A stretch of DNA of 56,460 bases, from NCBI GenBank assembly GCA_030529455.1, contig JAUMWV010000005.1, forward strand, positions 1 through 56,460. Reading direction: 5' to 3'. The position numbers were made by a program, and so were the translations under genes. The DNA is from Propionibacteriaceae bacterium (GTDB taxonomy: Bacteria; Actinomycetota; Actinomycetes; Propionibacteriales; Propionibacteriaceae). This document shows, piece by piece, positions 42,629 to 52,535 of this stretch. Within the stretch, counting starts at the first letter, position 1; the number at the start of each line of letters is the position of its first letter. The notes below the pieces were generated by a model. That model did no database searches, was not told where the DNA came from, and was given only the letters and a program-made list of their open reading frames with translations.

Positions 42629-44294
42629 GCAGCTGGGTCGTCCTCATCCCGGCCCGGGTGGCGACGGCGGTCTGCTGCTCGGGGGTCAGCTTGAAACCCG
42701 CCGCGGGCGTGTTGACCACGACGTAGACCACGTACTGGCGGGCCTGGACCACCGACACCTGGAATAGCATCTGGGTGTCGGCGTCGATCGCCTGCGTGAT
42801 GGCGAAGGTGCGTCCCGTCACTGTCACATCCCCGGCGGCCGCATCGACCGGGGTGCCTTCGGCAACGGTCGCCGTCGGGGTGCGTTCGCCGCAGGCGGCC
42901 AGGTTGTCGCCCAGAGTCTTGGCGAAGGTGGCCGCGGCCGCATCGTCGGGGAAGGCGAACAGCATCTCGTCCGACCCGAAACCCGAGGGCATCTGCGGGT
43001 CTTCGGTCAGCACGAAGGTGCGGACCTGCCGGGCAATCGGCCCCTCGAACGTCGCCAGAGAGAGGTTCTCGCAGGTGGTGGCTGCCTTCTTCAGCGTGGC
43101 TGGGGCTACCGCGGTCCACTTGCCGGAGCCGGGGGAGATCCGTGGCCAGTCCGCCGGGGTGAGCCAGCCGGGCGGGTCCGCCGCCGGGGGGACCGTCACG
43201 GTGACGGTGGGGTTGGACGGGCAGGTCCCGAACTTGTCGCAGGTGCGGCTCAGCGCCGCAGCGGCCGCCGGGACGAGCCGCTCCGCAGGGACTAGGGAAG
43301 CGGGGTGGGCGAGGTCGAACAGGCTCACTATCGACCCGGTGCGCACGACCAGCACCGTGTGGTACTCGGGGGTCGCGCCTTCGTAGGCGATGGTGACCTG
43401 GACCGCCTCGTTGCCGATGCCGCTGACGGTGCTGGCGCCGACGATATAGGCGGGGGTGTCATCGCAGCTGGCCAGCATCTTGATGCGGGCCGCGTAACCC
43501 TGTTTGGCTTCGTCCTCGCCGCTGTATTTGTCGATCTGGTGCAGCGCCGCATACCCGCCCTCGGCGGCGGTGAGGGTGCGCTGCACGGCGGTTCCGGGTT
43601 TGACCTCGTTGTTGATCGCGGTCAGGCAAGCCACCTGTGGGGACTTGGCGGACAGCTCCAGCAGGCTCTGGCTGACATGCCAGGAGCTCCCGTCGATGGC
43701 CGGGGCGAGTTCGTCCGGCTGCCACAGGTCGTCGATCGTCACCGGTGGCGGCAGCGGGCTCACGGATGGTTCCTCGGCTGGCTGCGACCGGCCCCACACG
43801 AGGGTGTAGGCGAGGCCGAGGAGAAGCGCGAGGACGACCAGCACGGTGACCGCGACGAAGATCCTGGAGAACTGGGACGTGCCGTTCGAGGCCAGCCAGC
43901 GGGGCCTCTTGCCCGTCACGGTGGTGGTCTCGGCTGCCGCCTCGTCCGCTCCGGTAGGGCCGGATGCCGACTCGGCTGCCAGCCTGCCCGCGGGGATGGC
44001 CGATGGGGGGGAGGCGGGCGACACGGCGGAGCGGCGCGCGGCGGCTGGCGTGGCCTCCGGGGGCGCCGGGTCGGCGAACCGGGCCCGGCGGTGCGGCTGC
44101 GGGGCATCGGCGGCTGGTTCCGGGTCGAGCACGGGGACCCAGGCCGGGCTGGCGTCTCGCGCACCGCGCGGCCGTTCGGGCTGTGCTGGCTGGCCGCGTC
44201 GCGGACGATAAGGCTCGACGCTTGGGGTATCGTCGTGCTCGTCATCAGCCGGGGCAAAGGCCCGGCGAGGACGGGACAACTCACCGTCGGACAT
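42621..44294 (-). CDS. Membrane protein with duplicated outside sensor-like domain
   Basis: ATG 44294 with GGGAGG upstream (44301-44306), about 557 residues. Residues ~1-165 are cytoplasmic, proline- and alanine-rich and disordered (RPRRGQPAQPERPRG), one membrane helix follows (RIFVAVTVLVVLALLLGLAYTL), then ~350 residues outside. The outer part has two similar segments (AIDGSSWHVSQSLLELSAK near 215 and TAVAPATLKKAATTCENLS near 410), with cysteines and a NTPAAGFKLTPEQQ end. It resembles the PknH-type extracytoplasmic sensor domain but has no kinase. Divergent from perM. Confidence 0.7.
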   Translation of the reverse strand: MSDGELSRPRRAFAPADDEHDDTPSVEPYRPRRGQPAQPERPRGARDASPAWVPVLDPEPAADAPQPHRRARFADPAPPEATPAAARRSAVSPASPPSAIPAGRLAAESASGPTGADEAAAETTTVTGKRPRWLASNGTSQFSRIFVAVTVLVVLALLLGLAYTLVWGRSQPAEEPSVSPLPPPVTIDDLWQPDELAPAIDGSSWHVSQSLLELSAKSPQVACLTAINNEVKPGTAVQRTLTAAEGGYAALHQIDKYSGEDEAKQGYAARIKMLASCDDTPAYIVGASTVSGIGNEAVQVTIAYEGATPEYHTVLVVRTGSIVSLFDLAHPASLVPAERLVPAAAAALSRTCDKFGTCPSNPTVTVTVPPAADPPGWLTPADWPRISPGSGKWTAVAPATLKKAATTCENLSLATFEGPIARQVRTFVLTEDPQMPSGFGSDEMLFAFPDDAAAATFAKTLGDNLAACGERTPTATVAEGTPVDAAAGDVTVTGRTFAITQAIDADTQMLFQVSVVQARQYVVYVVVNTPAAGFKLTPEQQTAVATRAGMRTTQLPS

Positions 44295-44359
44295 ACGAGC
44301 CTCCCAAAAGTGTTCAGAGTAGGTCTGGCCGATGAGTCTACCGCCCGAAACAAGGAACG

Positions 44360-45694
44360 ATGGCAAGCCAGCGCACAACAGGGGGTCGAGTGGCCGGACG
44401 CGAACGCAAACCGCGGCGGGTGAAGGTTGCCGTGAGCGGGCCTGAACGCAAGCAGGCGCGGACCCGGCGGCTGCCGTGGGCGCTGGCCGCGGTGCTCGGC
44501 GGGGCGTTCGTCGCGCTTTGCGGGTGGCTGCTCTTGACCGGGGCCGCGGTGGTCGGCTGGCTGACTGCCCCCGAGTCGGATTTCACTGCCGCGGTGGGCG
44601 TCGGCACCAAGCTGTGGCTGCTTTCCAATGGCGGTGAGGTCTCGATCTCTGGCCTGAGGCTGAGCGTTGCCCCGCTCGGGGTGACCGCGGTGATCGTGCT
44701 GCTCGTGACCGGGGCCGCGGGATACGCGGTCCAGCAGGCAGCCGGGGACGGGGCGCTGGAACCCGGGCTGGTGGCGAAACTCTCCGGGCTGATCTGCGGT
44801 AGCTACGTGGCCTGCGTGGCGATAGCGGCGCTGGTGACCGGAAGCGAGCCGGTGCGCGCCCTGATCGGGGCGGCGCTGATCGCTGGCGCTTCGAGCTATG
44901 CCACGGCCTACCGGGCCTCCGGGCGTCAGCTGAGCGCCAGCTGGCCGGTGTGGGCGCGCTCGGTGCCCAAGGCCATCTCCGCGGCCTGCCTCATCGTCGT
45001 CGTGGCTGGCGGGATCGCGCTGTGCATCGGGCTGCTGCTGGCCAAGGACCGGGTGGTCGCGCTCCACGAGGCCCTCGACCCGGGCGTCGCCGGGGGCGTC
45101 ATCTTGCTGCTGCTGCAGCTCGGCTACCTTCCGAACTTTCTGCTGTGGTGCGCGTCCTGGGTGCTCGGCGCCGGGTTCTCCCTCGGGAGCGGAACCATCG
45201 TCTCGCCTAGTGAGAATCACCTCGGGATCTTGCCGTCGCTGCCGGTGTTCGCCGCGGTGCCCCCGGCCGGTCCGGGGTCGTGGTCGATGCTGGCCTGGCT
45301 CATCACGGGGCTGGCGGCGGGTGCGGTGGCCGGTTTCATCGTGGTGTGGGCGCGCCCGCGGGCCCGGGCCGACGAGACGGCCCTGGCCGGGGGGCTGGCC
45401 GGGACGGTGTCCGGGGTGCTGATCGTGATCGGCGGCGCCTTCGGCAACGGCGCCCTGGGCAACGCGCGGATGGCCGAGGTCGGTGTCCGCCTCGAATCCC
45501 TTGCGGTCCTCGCCCCGACGCTGCTCGGCATCTCCGGCCTGGTGACCGGGGCGCTGCTCGGGCTGTTCCTGCCACCCCAGCGGCCCGAGGAACCCGAGGA
45601 CGGGGACTCTCTGCCGCAGCCCGCCCCGGTGCCGGACGAGGAGGAAGAGACCCAACCCCTGCCGGTATCGAGCGCCGGGGGCCAGGCACACTAA
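44360..45694 (+). CDS. perM: PerM-like multi-pass membrane protein (DUF6350)
   Basis: ATG 44360 with AAGGA at 44352-44356. The 444-residue protein has a basic cytoplasmic N-terminus (RERKPRRVKVAVSGPERK) and about eleven hydrophobic helices, then an acidic tail. Its placement directly before purN-purH and its size match mycobacterial PerM, a membrane protein needed for chronic infection and division. Function here is inferred from synteny. It is divergent from the sensor-domain protein and 10 bp from purN. Confidence 0.85.
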   Translation: MASQRTTGGRVAGRERKPRRVKVAVSGPERKQARTRRLPWALAAVLGGAFVALCGWLLLTGAAVVGWLTAPESDFTAAVGVGTKLWLLSNGGEVSISGLRLSVAPLGVTAVIVLLVTGAAGYAVQQAAGDGALEPGLVAKLSGLICGSYVACVAIAALVTGSEPVRALIGAALIAGASSYATAYRASGRQLSASWPVWARSVPKAISAACLIVVVAGGIALCIGLLLAKDRVVALHEALDPGVAGGVILLLLQLGYLPNFLLWCASWVLGAGFSLGSGTIVSPSENHLGILPSLPVFAAVPPAGPGSWSMLAWLITGLAAGAVAGFIVVWARPRARADETALAGGLAGTVSGVLIVIGGAFGNGALGNARMAEVGVRLESLAVLAPTLLGISGLVTGALLGLFLPPQRPEEPEDGDSLPQPAPVPDEEEETQPLPVSSAGGQAH

Positions 45695-45704
45695 GCTGGT
45701 CGCC

Positions 45705-46283
45705 GTGGGGTTCCGCGTAGTCGTCTTGGTGTCTGGTTCGGGGACACTGCTGCAGGCATTGCTGGATGCGGTCGAGGCGCGAGAGGCCGACGCCGAGATC
45801 GTCGCGGTCGTCGCCGACCGGCAGGACTGCGGCGGGCTGGAGCGCGCCCGCCGGGCGGGTATCCCGGCGATCGGGCACCCGCTGGGCAAAGGCGCTGACC
45901 GGGACGCCTGGGACGCCGAGCTGGCCGGGCTGATCGAGCGGTATTCCCCCGACCTCATCGCGTCCGCCGGGTTCATGAAGCTCCTGGGCCGCCACGTGCT
46001 CGGCCGCTTCGGCGGGCGGATCATCAACACCCATCCAGCACTGCTGCCGAGTTTCCCCGGCATGCACGGTCCCCGGGACGCCCTGGCTTACGGCGTCAAG
46101 GTGAGCGGAGCGACCGTGTTCTGGGTCGACGAGGGCGTCGATACCGGGCGGATTCTGGCCCAGGAGGCGGTGCCGGTGTTCGACGGCGACACCGTCGAGG
46201 AACTCCACGAACGAATCAAGGTGGTCGAGAGGCGACTGCTGGTCGATGTGGTGCGGACCCTTGCCGCACAGAAAGGGCGATGA
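45705..46283 (+). CDS. purN: Phosphoribosylglycinamide formyltransferase
   Basis: Transfers a formyl group from 10-formyl-THF to GAR in purine synthesis. GTG 45705, 192 residues, typical. Motifs: [15 protein letters not shown] near residue 8 (phosphate-binding loop), [24 protein letters not shown] near 107 with the catalytic Asn-His, and [13 protein letters not shown] near 143 with the Asp. Ends with an ATGA overlap into purH, so the two purine genes are coupled. Confidence 0.96.
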   Translation: MGFRVVVLVSGSGTLLQALLDAVEAREADAEIVAVVADRQDCGGLERARRAGIPAIGHPLGKGADRDAWDAELAGLIERYSPDLIASAGFMKLLGRHVLGRFGGRIINTHPALLPSFPGMHGPRDALAYGVKVSGATVFWVDEGVDTGRILAQEAVPVFDGDTVEELHERIKVVERRLLVDVVRTLAAQKGR

Positions 46284-47839
46284 TGGAACGACTGCCGATC
46301 CGGCGCGCGCTAGTCAGCGTGTACGACAAGGCTGGCCTGGCTGACCTCGGCCAGGCGCTCGCGGCCGCGGGCGTCGAGGTGGTCTCCACCGGTTCGACGG
46401 CCCGGCAGCTCGCCGCGGCCGGGGTGCCGGTGACCGAGGTGAGCCAGGTGACGGGTTTCCCCGAATGCCTCGACGGGCGGGTCAAGACGCTGCATCCGGG
46501 CATCCACGCCGGGATTCTGGCCGACCGCCGCCTCGACGACCATGTGCGCCAGCTGGGCGACCTCGGCATCGAGGCCTTCGACCTCGTGGTGAGCAACCTT
46601 TACCCGTTCGCCGCGACGGTCGCCAGCGGCGCCGGGGCGGAGGCCTGCATCGAGCAGATCGACATCGGCGGCCCGGCGATGGTGCGGGCGTCGGCGAAGA
46701 ATCACGCCTCGGTGGCCATCATCACCTCGCCCGCGCAGTATCCGGCGCTGAAGGAGGCGCTGGCCCAGGGCGGGTTCACGCTCGCCCAGCGCCAGCAGCT
46801 CGCCGCGGAGGCGTTCCGCCACACCGCGACCTACGACGTCCAGGTCGCGACCTGGATGGGCGGCCTGACCGGCGAGGTGGGTGAGGACGACGACTTCCCG
46901 GCCTGGGTCGGGGCGACGTGGGACAAGATCAGTTCGCTGCGTTACGGGGAGAACTCCCACCAGGCCGCGGCGGTGTACCGCGACGGTGCCCACCCCGGCG
47001 GGCTGGCCGAGGCCATCCAGCTGCACGGCAAGGAGATGAGTTACAACAACTACGTCGACGCCGACGCCGCCCGGCGGGCGGCCTACGACTTCGCCGACCC
47101 GGCCGTGGCGATCATCAAGCACACCAACCCGTGCGGCATCGCCGTGGGGCATGACGTCGCCGAGGCCCACCGGCTCGCCCACGCCTGCGACCCGCTCAGC
47201 GCCTTCGGCGGGGTGATCGCCACCAACTGCGAGGTCAGCCTGGAGATGGCCGAACAGGTCGCCGAGATCTTCACCGAGGTGATCGTGGCCCCCGGATACG
47301 CCGAGGGGGCCGTCGAGGTGCTGAGCCGTAAGAAGTCCATCCGGGTGCTGCTGTGCCAGCCGTCGCTCAACACCGGGATCGAGATGCGCCCGATCGACGG
47401 CGGCGTCCTACTGCAGCAGCGCGACGCGCTGGACGCGCAGGGCGACCACCTGGCGAACTGGACCCTGGTCGCCGGGGACCCAGCCGACGACGGCACCGCC
47501 AGGGACCTGGTGTTTGCCTGGAAGGCCTGCCGCTCGGTCAAATCGAACGCCATCCTGCTGGCCCACGACGGGGCCTCGGTCGGGATCGGCATGGGGCAGG
47601 TCAACCGCGTCGACTCCTGCCGCCTCGCGGTGGAACGGGCGGGGGAGCGCGCCGCTGGCGCGGTCGCGGCCTCCGACGCCTTCTTCCCCTTCGCCGACGG
47701 GCCGAGGGTGCTGCTGGACGCGGGGGTGCGGGCCATCGTGCAGCCGGGCGGTTCCGTGCGGGACCAGGAGACCATCGACGCCTGCGCGGCCGCCGGGGTG
47801 ACGCTGTACTTCACCGGTACCCGACACTTCTTCCACTGA
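46280..47839 (+). CDS. purH: Bifunctional AICAR transformylase/IMP cyclohydrolase
   Basis: Last two steps of IMP synthesis. 519 residues, normal. The N-terminal cyclohydrolase spans about residues 1-200 ([16 protein letters not shown] start, [23 protein letters not shown]). The C-terminal transformylase has [15 protein letters not shown] near 227, [13 protein letters not shown] near 276 and the end HFFH. It uses 10-formyl-THF, which FolD, encoded 14 bp later, makes. ATG 46280 overlaps the purN stop. Confidence 0.97.
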   Translation: MMERLPIRRALVSVYDKAGLADLGQALAAAGVEVVSTGSTARQLAAAGVPVTEVSQVTGFPECLDGRVKTLHPGIHAGILADRRLDDHVRQLGDLGIEAFDLVVSNLYPFAATVASGAGAEACIEQIDIGGPAMVRASAKNHASVAIITSPAQYPALKEALAQGGFTLAQRQQLAAEAFRHTATYDVQVATWMGGLTGEVGEDDDFPAWVGATWDKISSLRYGENSHQAAAVYRDGAHPGGLAEAIQLHGKEMSYNNYVDADAARRAAYDFADPAVAIIKHTNPCGIAVGHDVAEAHRLAHACDPLSAFGGVIATNCEVSLEMAEQVAEIFTEVIVAPGYAEGAVEVLSRKKSIRVLLCQPSLNTGIEMRPIDGGVLLQQRDALDAQGDHLANWTLVAGDPADDGTARDLVFAWKACRSVKSNAILLAHDGASVGIGMGQVNRVDSCRLAVERAGERAAGAVAASDAFFPFADGPRVLLDAGVRAIVQPGGSVRDQETIDACAAAGVTLYFTGTRHFFH

Positions 47840-47853
47840 CAAGGAGCCGCACC

Positions 47854-48705
47854 ATGACCGCAGTCAAGATGGCCGGAGTGCCGCTGGCGAGCATCGTGAA
47901 GCAGGACCTGCGGGCCCGGGTCGAGGCGCTGCGCGCCCGCGGCGTGGTCCCAGGGCTGGGCACCGTCCTGGTCGGCGACGACCCGGGCAGCCACTCCTAC
48001 GTTGCCGGAAAGCATCGCGACTGCGCCGAGGTGGGGATCGAGAGCATCCGGGTGGACCTCCCGGCGCACGCCTCCGCGGCCCAGGTCGCCGAGGAGATCC
48101 AGCGGCTCAACGAGGACCCGGCCTGCACCGGATACATCGTGCAGCTGCCGCTGCCGGGGCACCTCGACGACACCTGGGCGCTGGAGCAGATCGATCCAAG
48201 CAAGGACGCCGACGGCCTGCACCCGGTCAACCTGGGACGCCTGGTGCTGGGCGTGCCGGGGGCGCTGCCCTGCACCCCGCGGGGCATCGTCGAGCTGCTG
48301 CGCCACTACGAGGTCGACCTTGCGGGTGCCCACGTCGTGGTGGTGGGGCGCGGCACGACGGTCGGGCGTCCGCTCGGGCTGCTGCTGACCCGCAAGAGCG
48401 AGAACGCCACCGTCACGCTGTGCCACACCGGCACCAGGGACCTGGCCGCCCACACCCGGCAGGCCGACATCGTGGTAACCGCGGCGGGACGCCCGGGCAT
48501 CGTGACGGGCGACATGCTGGCCCCGGGCGCGGTCTGCGTCGACGTCGGCATCACCCGCACCTCCTCGGGCCTGACCGGCGACCTGGACCCCAGCGTGTGG
48601 GAGGTCGCGGCCAAGGTCGCGCCGACCCCCGGCGGGGTGGGCCCGATGACCCGGGCCATGCTGCTCAAGAACGTCGTTGACGCAGCGGAGTCGCGCCTCC
48701 CATGA
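47854..48705 (+). CDS. folD: Bifunctional methylene-THF dehydrogenase/methenyl-THF cyclohydrolase
   Basis: ATG 47854 follows AAGGAG at 47841-47846. The 283-residue enzyme interconverts methylene-, methenyl- and 10-formyl-THF with NADP+. The catalytic Lys is in [10 protein letters not shown] near residue 52; [12 protein letters not shown] near 92, [10 protein letters not shown] near 138 and [16 protein letters not shown] near 157 mark the substrate and cofactor sites; [13 protein letters not shown] near 263. It supplies one-carbon units for purN and purH, so the purNH-folD grouping is functional. The stop overlaps the DUF3017 gene. Confidence 0.96.
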   Translation: MTAVKMAGVPLASIVKQDLRARVEALRARGVVPGLGTVLVGDDPGSHSYVAGKHRDCAEVGIESIRVDLPAHASAAQVAEEIQRLNEDPACTGYIVQLPLPGHLDDTWALEQIDPSKDADGLHPVNLGRLVLGVPGALPCTPRGIVELLRHYEVDLAGAHVVVVGRGTTVGRPLGLLLTRKSENATVTLCHTGTRDLAAHTRQADIVVTAAGRPGIVTGDMLAPGAVCVDVGITRTSSGLTGDLDPSVWEVAAKVAPTPGGVGPMTRAMLLKNVVDAAESRLP

Positions 48706-49022
48706 CGGGCTCCGAATCCGGTGCCGCCCGCGGGGAGGGGGCCCGTGTGGGGACCAGACTGCTCGCCCAGTGGCCGCTGCTGACGGTGCTGGCGACCCTG
48801 TGCTGCGGGGCCGGGGTCGCGGCGACTGGGCACTGGCGCTGGGCGTCCTTCATCCTCGGCTGCGGCGTCAGCCTGGCCGCGTTCTGGCGCCTGGTGCTGC
48901 CCCGCCGCCTGATTGGGCTGCTCGCGGTGCGCTCCCGGTGGTTCGACGTGGCGGTCACGGGCCTGATGGGGCTCGGCATCGTCGCGCTCACCCTGATCGT
49001 CCCACCGATGAGGCCGCGATGA
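48702..49022 (+). CDS. DUF3017-family membrane protein
   Basis: ATG 48702 overlaps the folD stop (ATGA). The 106-residue protein has a short Gly/Ser N-terminus and three membrane helices (about 23-43, 47-67 and 83-103), with the basic loop [16 protein letters not shown] typical of the family. Function unknown; the family occurs beside folD in actinobacteria. Its stop overlaps the cobK start, linking the purine and cobalamin genes in one transcript. Confidence 0.85.
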   Translation: MTGSESGAARGEGARVGTRLLAQWPLLTVLATLCCGAGVAATGHWRWASFILGCGVSLAAFWRLVLPRRLIGLLAVRSRWFDVAVTGLMGLGIVALTLIVPPMRPR

Positions 49023-49747
49023 GGGTGCTGATTCTCGGCGGCACGGCCGAGGCCAGGGCCCTGGCCCAGGCGCTGGACCAGGCCGGTCTGAGCTTCCTGT
49101 CCTCTCTGGCCGGGCGGGTCTCGGCGCCCCGGCTGCCGGTCGGGGAGGTCCGCATCGGCGGTTTCGGCGGGGCCCAGGGACTGGAAGATTTCCTCCAGTC
49201 GGAGCGGGTCACGCACGTGATCGACGCGACTCACCCCTTCGCGACCCGGATGAGCGCCAACGCGGTCGCCGCGTGCGGCGCGGCGGGCGTGCCGCTGCTG
49301 CGGTTCGCCCGGCCGGGCTGGGCACACCGTCCGGACGCGGCATCGTGGCACTGGGTGGACGGCCTGGAACAGGCCCGGACCGTGGCCGAGGGGATCGGCC
49401 AGCGGCCCTTCCTCACGACCGGGCGGCAGACGCTGCCCGCCTTCGCCTCCTGGGACGACCGGGACGTGCTGGTGCGGATCGTGGAGCCGCTGAGCGAGGC
49501 ACCGCCGCCCCGCTGGACGGTGATCCGTGACCGGGGGCCCTACTCGGTGGAGGGGGAGCTGGCGTTGCTGCGCCAGCACCGGATCGACGTGGTGCTGACC
49601 AAGGATTCGGGAGGGTCCTACACCTCGGCGAAGCTGGACGCCTGCGCCCAGCTCGGTGTGCCGGTGGTGGTGGTTCGGCGACCGGGCGAGGGGGAGTGCC
49701 GCTCGGTGGATTCGGTCGCCGGGGCGCTCGCCTGGCTCACCGGGTGA
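49019..49747 (+). CDS. cobK: Precorrin-6A reductase
   Basis: ATG 49019 ([19 protein letters not shown]) overlaps the DUF3017 stop. About 242 residues. NADPH-dependent reduction of precorrin-6A in the corrin ring pathway. Conserved stretches are DATHPFATRMSANAVAAC near residue 68, FLTTGRQTLPAF near 133, and TKDSGGSYTSAKLDA near 194. The stop overlaps the convergent cbiO stop by 11 bp. Other ring-forming enzymes of the pathway (cobM, cobL) lie nearby on the opposite strand. Confidence 0.94.
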   Translation: MRVLILGGTAEARALAQALDQAGLSFLSSLAGRVSAPRLPVGEVRIGGFGGAQGLEDFLQSERVTHVIDATHPFATRMSANAVAACGAAGVPLLRFARPGWAHRPDAASWHWVDGLEQARTVAEGIGQRPFLTTGRQTLPAFASWDDRDVLVRIVEPLSEAPPPRWTVIRDRGPYSVEGELALLRQHRIDVVLTKDSGGSYTSAKLDACAQLGVPVVVVRRPGEGECRSVDSVAGALAWLTG

Positions 49748-50564
49748 GCGGTGGGGCGGCCAGCACCTGCCGGACCTCATCGACCGTGCGTGGCCACCGC
49801 CGCGGGGTGATCCCCAGCGCATCGAGGAGGGCCACGGGCCACGGCAGCTCCAGTGCGGAGGCCGTGAGCAGGGCACGGTCGGTCAGCGTCTCGGCGATCG
49901 GCCCGACGCGCACCCCGCCCGCGCCGACGATCGCGGCGTCGTCGGCCCATTCCCAGGCCAGGGCAACGTCGTGGGTGCTCAGCACCACCGAGGTGCCCGC
50001 CTCCTCCACTGCCTCGAGCGTGCGGCGCATCGCCGCGACACCGGCGGGGTCCAGGCCGGCGCTCGGCTCGTCCAGGAGCAGCACGTCGGGTCTCATCGCC
50101 ACCGCCCCGGCGATGGCGACACGCTTGCGCTGGCCATAGGACAGCTGGTGCACCGGCCGGTCCAGCAGCGCACCGATGCCGAGCAGCTCGCAGGCCTGGC
50201 CCACCCGCTGCTCGACCTCCCGGCGGTCCAGCCCCAGGTTGACCGGGCCGAACGCGACATCCGAGGCGACATCGCCCGCGAAGAGCTGGTCGTCGGGGTC
50301 TTGCAGCACCAGCTGAACCCGCTGGCGGTGGGCGTTCAGCCCCGCGCGGTCGTAGCGCAGGACACCGTCCGCGGTGGCGATCTCACCGGCCTGCACACGC
50401 AGCGCGCCCGACAAAGACTTCAACAGCGTCGTCTTGCCCGAGCCGTTGGCCCCGAGCAGCACCAGGCGGCGCCCCCGCCGCACCTCCAGCGTCACGTCGC
50501 GCAGCACGTGCGGCATCGCGTGGTACCCGGCGCTGATCCCCCGCGCGGCCAGCCTGACGCTCAC
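49737..50564 (-). CDS. cbiO: Cobalt ECF transporter ATPase
   Basis: GTG 50564 overlaps the cbiQ stop (GTGA). About 275 residues, with Walker A GANGSGKTTLL near residue 37, Q-loop region LVLQDPDDQLFAGDVA, signature LSYGQRKRVAIAG near 136, and Walker B VLLLDEPSAGLD near 158. It powers Co2+ import with CbiM, CbiN and CbiQ. Last gene of cbiMNQO, regulated by the cobalamin riboswitch upstream of cbiM. Confidence 0.95.
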   Translation of the reverse strand: MSVRLAARGISAGYHAMPHVLRDVTLEVRRGRRLVLLGANGSGKTTLLKSLSGALRVQAGEIATADGVLRYDRAGLNAHRQRVQLVLQDPDDQLFAGDVASDVAFGPVNLGLDRREVEQRVGQACELLGIGALLDRPVHQLSYGQRKRVAIAGAVAMRPDVLLLDEPSAGLDPAGVAAMRRTLEAVEEAGTSVVLSTHDVALAWEWADDAAIVGAGGVRVGPIAETLTDRALLTASALELPWPVALLDALGITPRRWPRTVDEVRQVLAAPPLTR

Positions 50565-51328
50565 CGGTGCCACCACCCCAGGACGACGAGGGCGGCCGCG
50601 AGCGCGTTGGCGGCGAAGATGCCCGCGATGAAGCGGGCCGACACCGGCGGGGGCGGCTTCAACGCGACGAGTTCGCCGGTGCCGCCGCGTCCCTCCAGCC
50701 CGGCTTCGAGACGGCGGGCGCGGTCCCAGGCCGACAGGAACACCGTCGCCAGCAGCTGACCGAGGGACGCGAACGCCCGGCGCGGGCCGACATAGCCCAG
50801 CCGCGCCGCCTGGGCGTGGCGGATCGCGCTGGCGCGTTCCAGCAGGAGGAAGATCATGCGGTAGACACTGGCGGCGATGTCCACCAGCGCGGCGGGCACC
50901 CCCAGGCGCCGCAGCCCCGACAGCAGCTCGCTCATCGGGCAGGTGGCGGCGAGCAGCAGCACCGCCGCGGTCACGGCGAAGGCGCGGGCGACGACCAGGG
51001 CGGCAGAGTCCAGGGACTCGCCGGTGACATAGAACGGGCCGAGGGCGGCTAGCGGGGCGGGAGCCCGCCCGAGGCCGACCGCGATCGCGATGGCGCCGAG
51101 GCCGATGAAGGTCCACGGGGCGGCCAGCGACCGGGCGTAGATGCCGGGCGGTACCCGCGCCGCCCCCAGGCTGGTCGCGGCGACCACCGCGAGGACCCCG
51201 AGCCCCGACCACCAGGAGGGGGCCAGCAGCCCCCAGCAGGCCAGGCTGAAGGCCAGCGCGGCGCGTTCGGCCACGGAACGAGACCGCCAGGGGCTGGCCC
51301 AGGCGGCCTCGTCCAGTTTCGTATGCAC
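50561..51328 (-). CDS. cbiQ: Cobalt ECF transporter transmembrane protein
   Basis: A 255-residue EcfT-type membrane protein with five or six hydrophobic segments and two cytoplasmic coupling-helix segments: MSELLSGLRRLGVPAALVD-type sequence near 140 and ASAIRHAQAARLGYVGPRRA near 170 (the Ala-Arg-Gly region that contacts the ATPase). Starts directly after the cbiN stop. Couples ATP hydrolysis to cobalt uptake. Confidence 0.94.
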   Translation of the reverse strand: MHTKLDEAAWASPWRSRSVAERAALAFSLACWGLLAPSWWSGLGVLAVVAATSLGAARVPPGIYARSLAAPWTFIGLGAIAIAVGLGRAPAPLAALGPFYVTGESLDSAALVVARAFAVTAAVLLLAATCPMSELLSGLRRLGVPAALVDIAASVYRMIFLLLERASAIRHAQAARLGYVGPRRAFASLGQLLATVFLSAWDRARRLEAGLEGRGGTGELVALKPPPPVSARFIAGIFAANALAAALVVLGWWHR

Positions 51329-51652
51329 CTAGTCGGTCTTCACGCCGAACTTGTTCTTGGCCCGGAACCAGCCGAGCACGAACCCGAGGGCACCCGCGCC
51401 CAGGGCCGCCTGGAGCGCGAACAGCCCGGACTCGACCTCCCCGGAGGCTGGGCTGAACAGGGAGTCGAACCACGGCTGGTAGCCGCTCTCCTCGATGGCC
51501 TCGGTGGCGGCGGCGTCCGTGCCGCCAAACTCGGTGTCGGCGACGAAGTGGTGGCCGAGCGCGAAGCTGACGGCGAACAGCACCACGATGGCCGCGACGA
51601 TCGCGATGGTGACACCTACCCCGCCGCTCTTGTTCCCGCTGTGCTCAGGCAT
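51329..51652 (-). CDS. cbiN: Cobalt transport accessory protein
   Basis: A 107-residue protein with two membrane helices (about 14-35 and 82-98) and an outside loop between them, the form of CbiN. Sequence cues are [20 protein letters not shown] and the C-terminal [14 protein letters not shown]. It helps CbiM load cobalt. Overlaps the end of cbiM and abuts cbiQ. Confidence 0.9.
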   Translation of the reverse strand: MPEHSGNKSGGVGVTIAIVAAIVVLFAVSFALGHHFVADTEFGGTDAAATEAIEESGYQPWFDSLFSPASGEVESGLFALQAALGAGALGFVLGWFRAKNKFGVKTD

Positions 51653-52316
51653 GGGAGGGCTCCTTTCCGAACACGCCCAGGCTGGTCAGCTCGGGCTTGG
51701 CGTAGCTGGCCAGGGCGCGGAACAGCAACACCCCGATGAGTCCCTCGACGATCGCCAGGGGGATCTGGGTCAGGGCGAACAGGCTGCCGAACTTGGTCAG
51801 CGCGCCGGTCACGCCGGACTCGGGGTCGGGGTGGGCCAGCGCCAGCTGCACCGAGGTGCACACATAGGTCGACAGGTCGGCGATGGCCATGGCGACGAAC
51901 ACCCGGACCGAGAAGGGCGCCGCCTTGAGCGCGGCGTAGCAGGCATAGCCGAGCCACGGTCCGACCACCGCCATGCTGAACACGTTGGCGCCGAGCGTGG
52001 TGATCCCGCCATGGGCGAGCAGCAGCGCCTGGAAGATCAGCACGATGGTGCCGAGGAAGGCCATGACCGGCGGCCGAAACAGGATCGCCCCCGCCCCCGT
52101 CCCGGTCGGGTGCGAGGACGAACCGGTGACCGAGGGCAGCTTGATGGCGCTCATGACGAAGGTGAAGGCACCGGCCGCGCCAAGCAGCATCTTGGCCTCC
52201 GGGTTCTTCTTGACGATGCGGATCGCCTCGCGGGCCCCGTAGACGACGAACGGCGCGGCGGCGACGGTCCACGCGGCGGCGTGGAGTGGGGGTAAGAACC
52301 CCTCAGAAATGTGCAT
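51645..52316 (-). CDS. cbiM: Cobalt ECF transporter substrate-binding protein
   Basis: A 223-residue, seven-helix S-component. The mature N-terminus [11 protein letters not shown] holds the His-2 and the N-terminal amine that bind cobalt; the conserved block [21 protein letters not shown] near residue 60 contributes further histidine ligands. First gene of cbiMNQO, with a cobalamin riboswitch in its leader (52365-52475). A shine-dalgarno-like GGAAAGG is visible at 52329-52335 region. Confidence 0.95.
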   Translation of the reverse strand: MHISEGFLPPLHAAAWTVAAAPFVVYGAREAIRIVKKNPEAKMLLGAAGAFTFVMSAIKLPSVTGSSSHPTGTGAGAILFRPPVMAFLGTIVLIFQALLLAHGGITTLGANVFSMAVVGPWLGYACYAALKAAPFSVRVFVAMAIADLSTYVCTSVQLALAHPDPESGVTGALTKFGSLFALTQIPLAIVEGLIGVLLFRALASYAKPELTSLGVFGKEPSHA

Positions 52317-52364
52317 GGGAGCACCCGACCTTTCCAGGATGACGCGTCCTGCTCGATGGATCGG

Positions 52365-52475
52365 CCCACCCGGTCAGTCTCTGGCTTCGTCTGGCGACTC
52401 ACAGTGGCGCGACCGCCCCGGAATCTCACCGGGTTCCTGCGCCGGGCGGGCTCACTGCCCACCCTAGTCCACCGT
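52365..52475 (-). ncRNA. Cobalamin riboswitch upstream of cbiM
   Basis: On the minus strand the leader contains the B12-box core: GGAACCCGGTGAGATTCCGG near 52418-52437 followed by GCGGTCGCGCCACTGTGAG (about 52399-52417), then AGCCAGAGACTG near 52375-52385. These are the hallmarks of the class I cobalamin riboswitch. The element lies in the 219-base gap between cobM and cbiM and would turn down cobalt import when B12 is plentiful. Boundaries are approximate. Confidence 0.9.
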
Positions 52476-52535
52476 GCCTGGGCTGACTACCGATTCCGGG
52501 CAACCGCGCGGCCGCCCGGCGGGAACCGGCGCCGC

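Noticed and set aside
43916-46063. A 715-residue minus-strand frame
   Set aside because: Runs against perM and purN, which have motif and synteny support.
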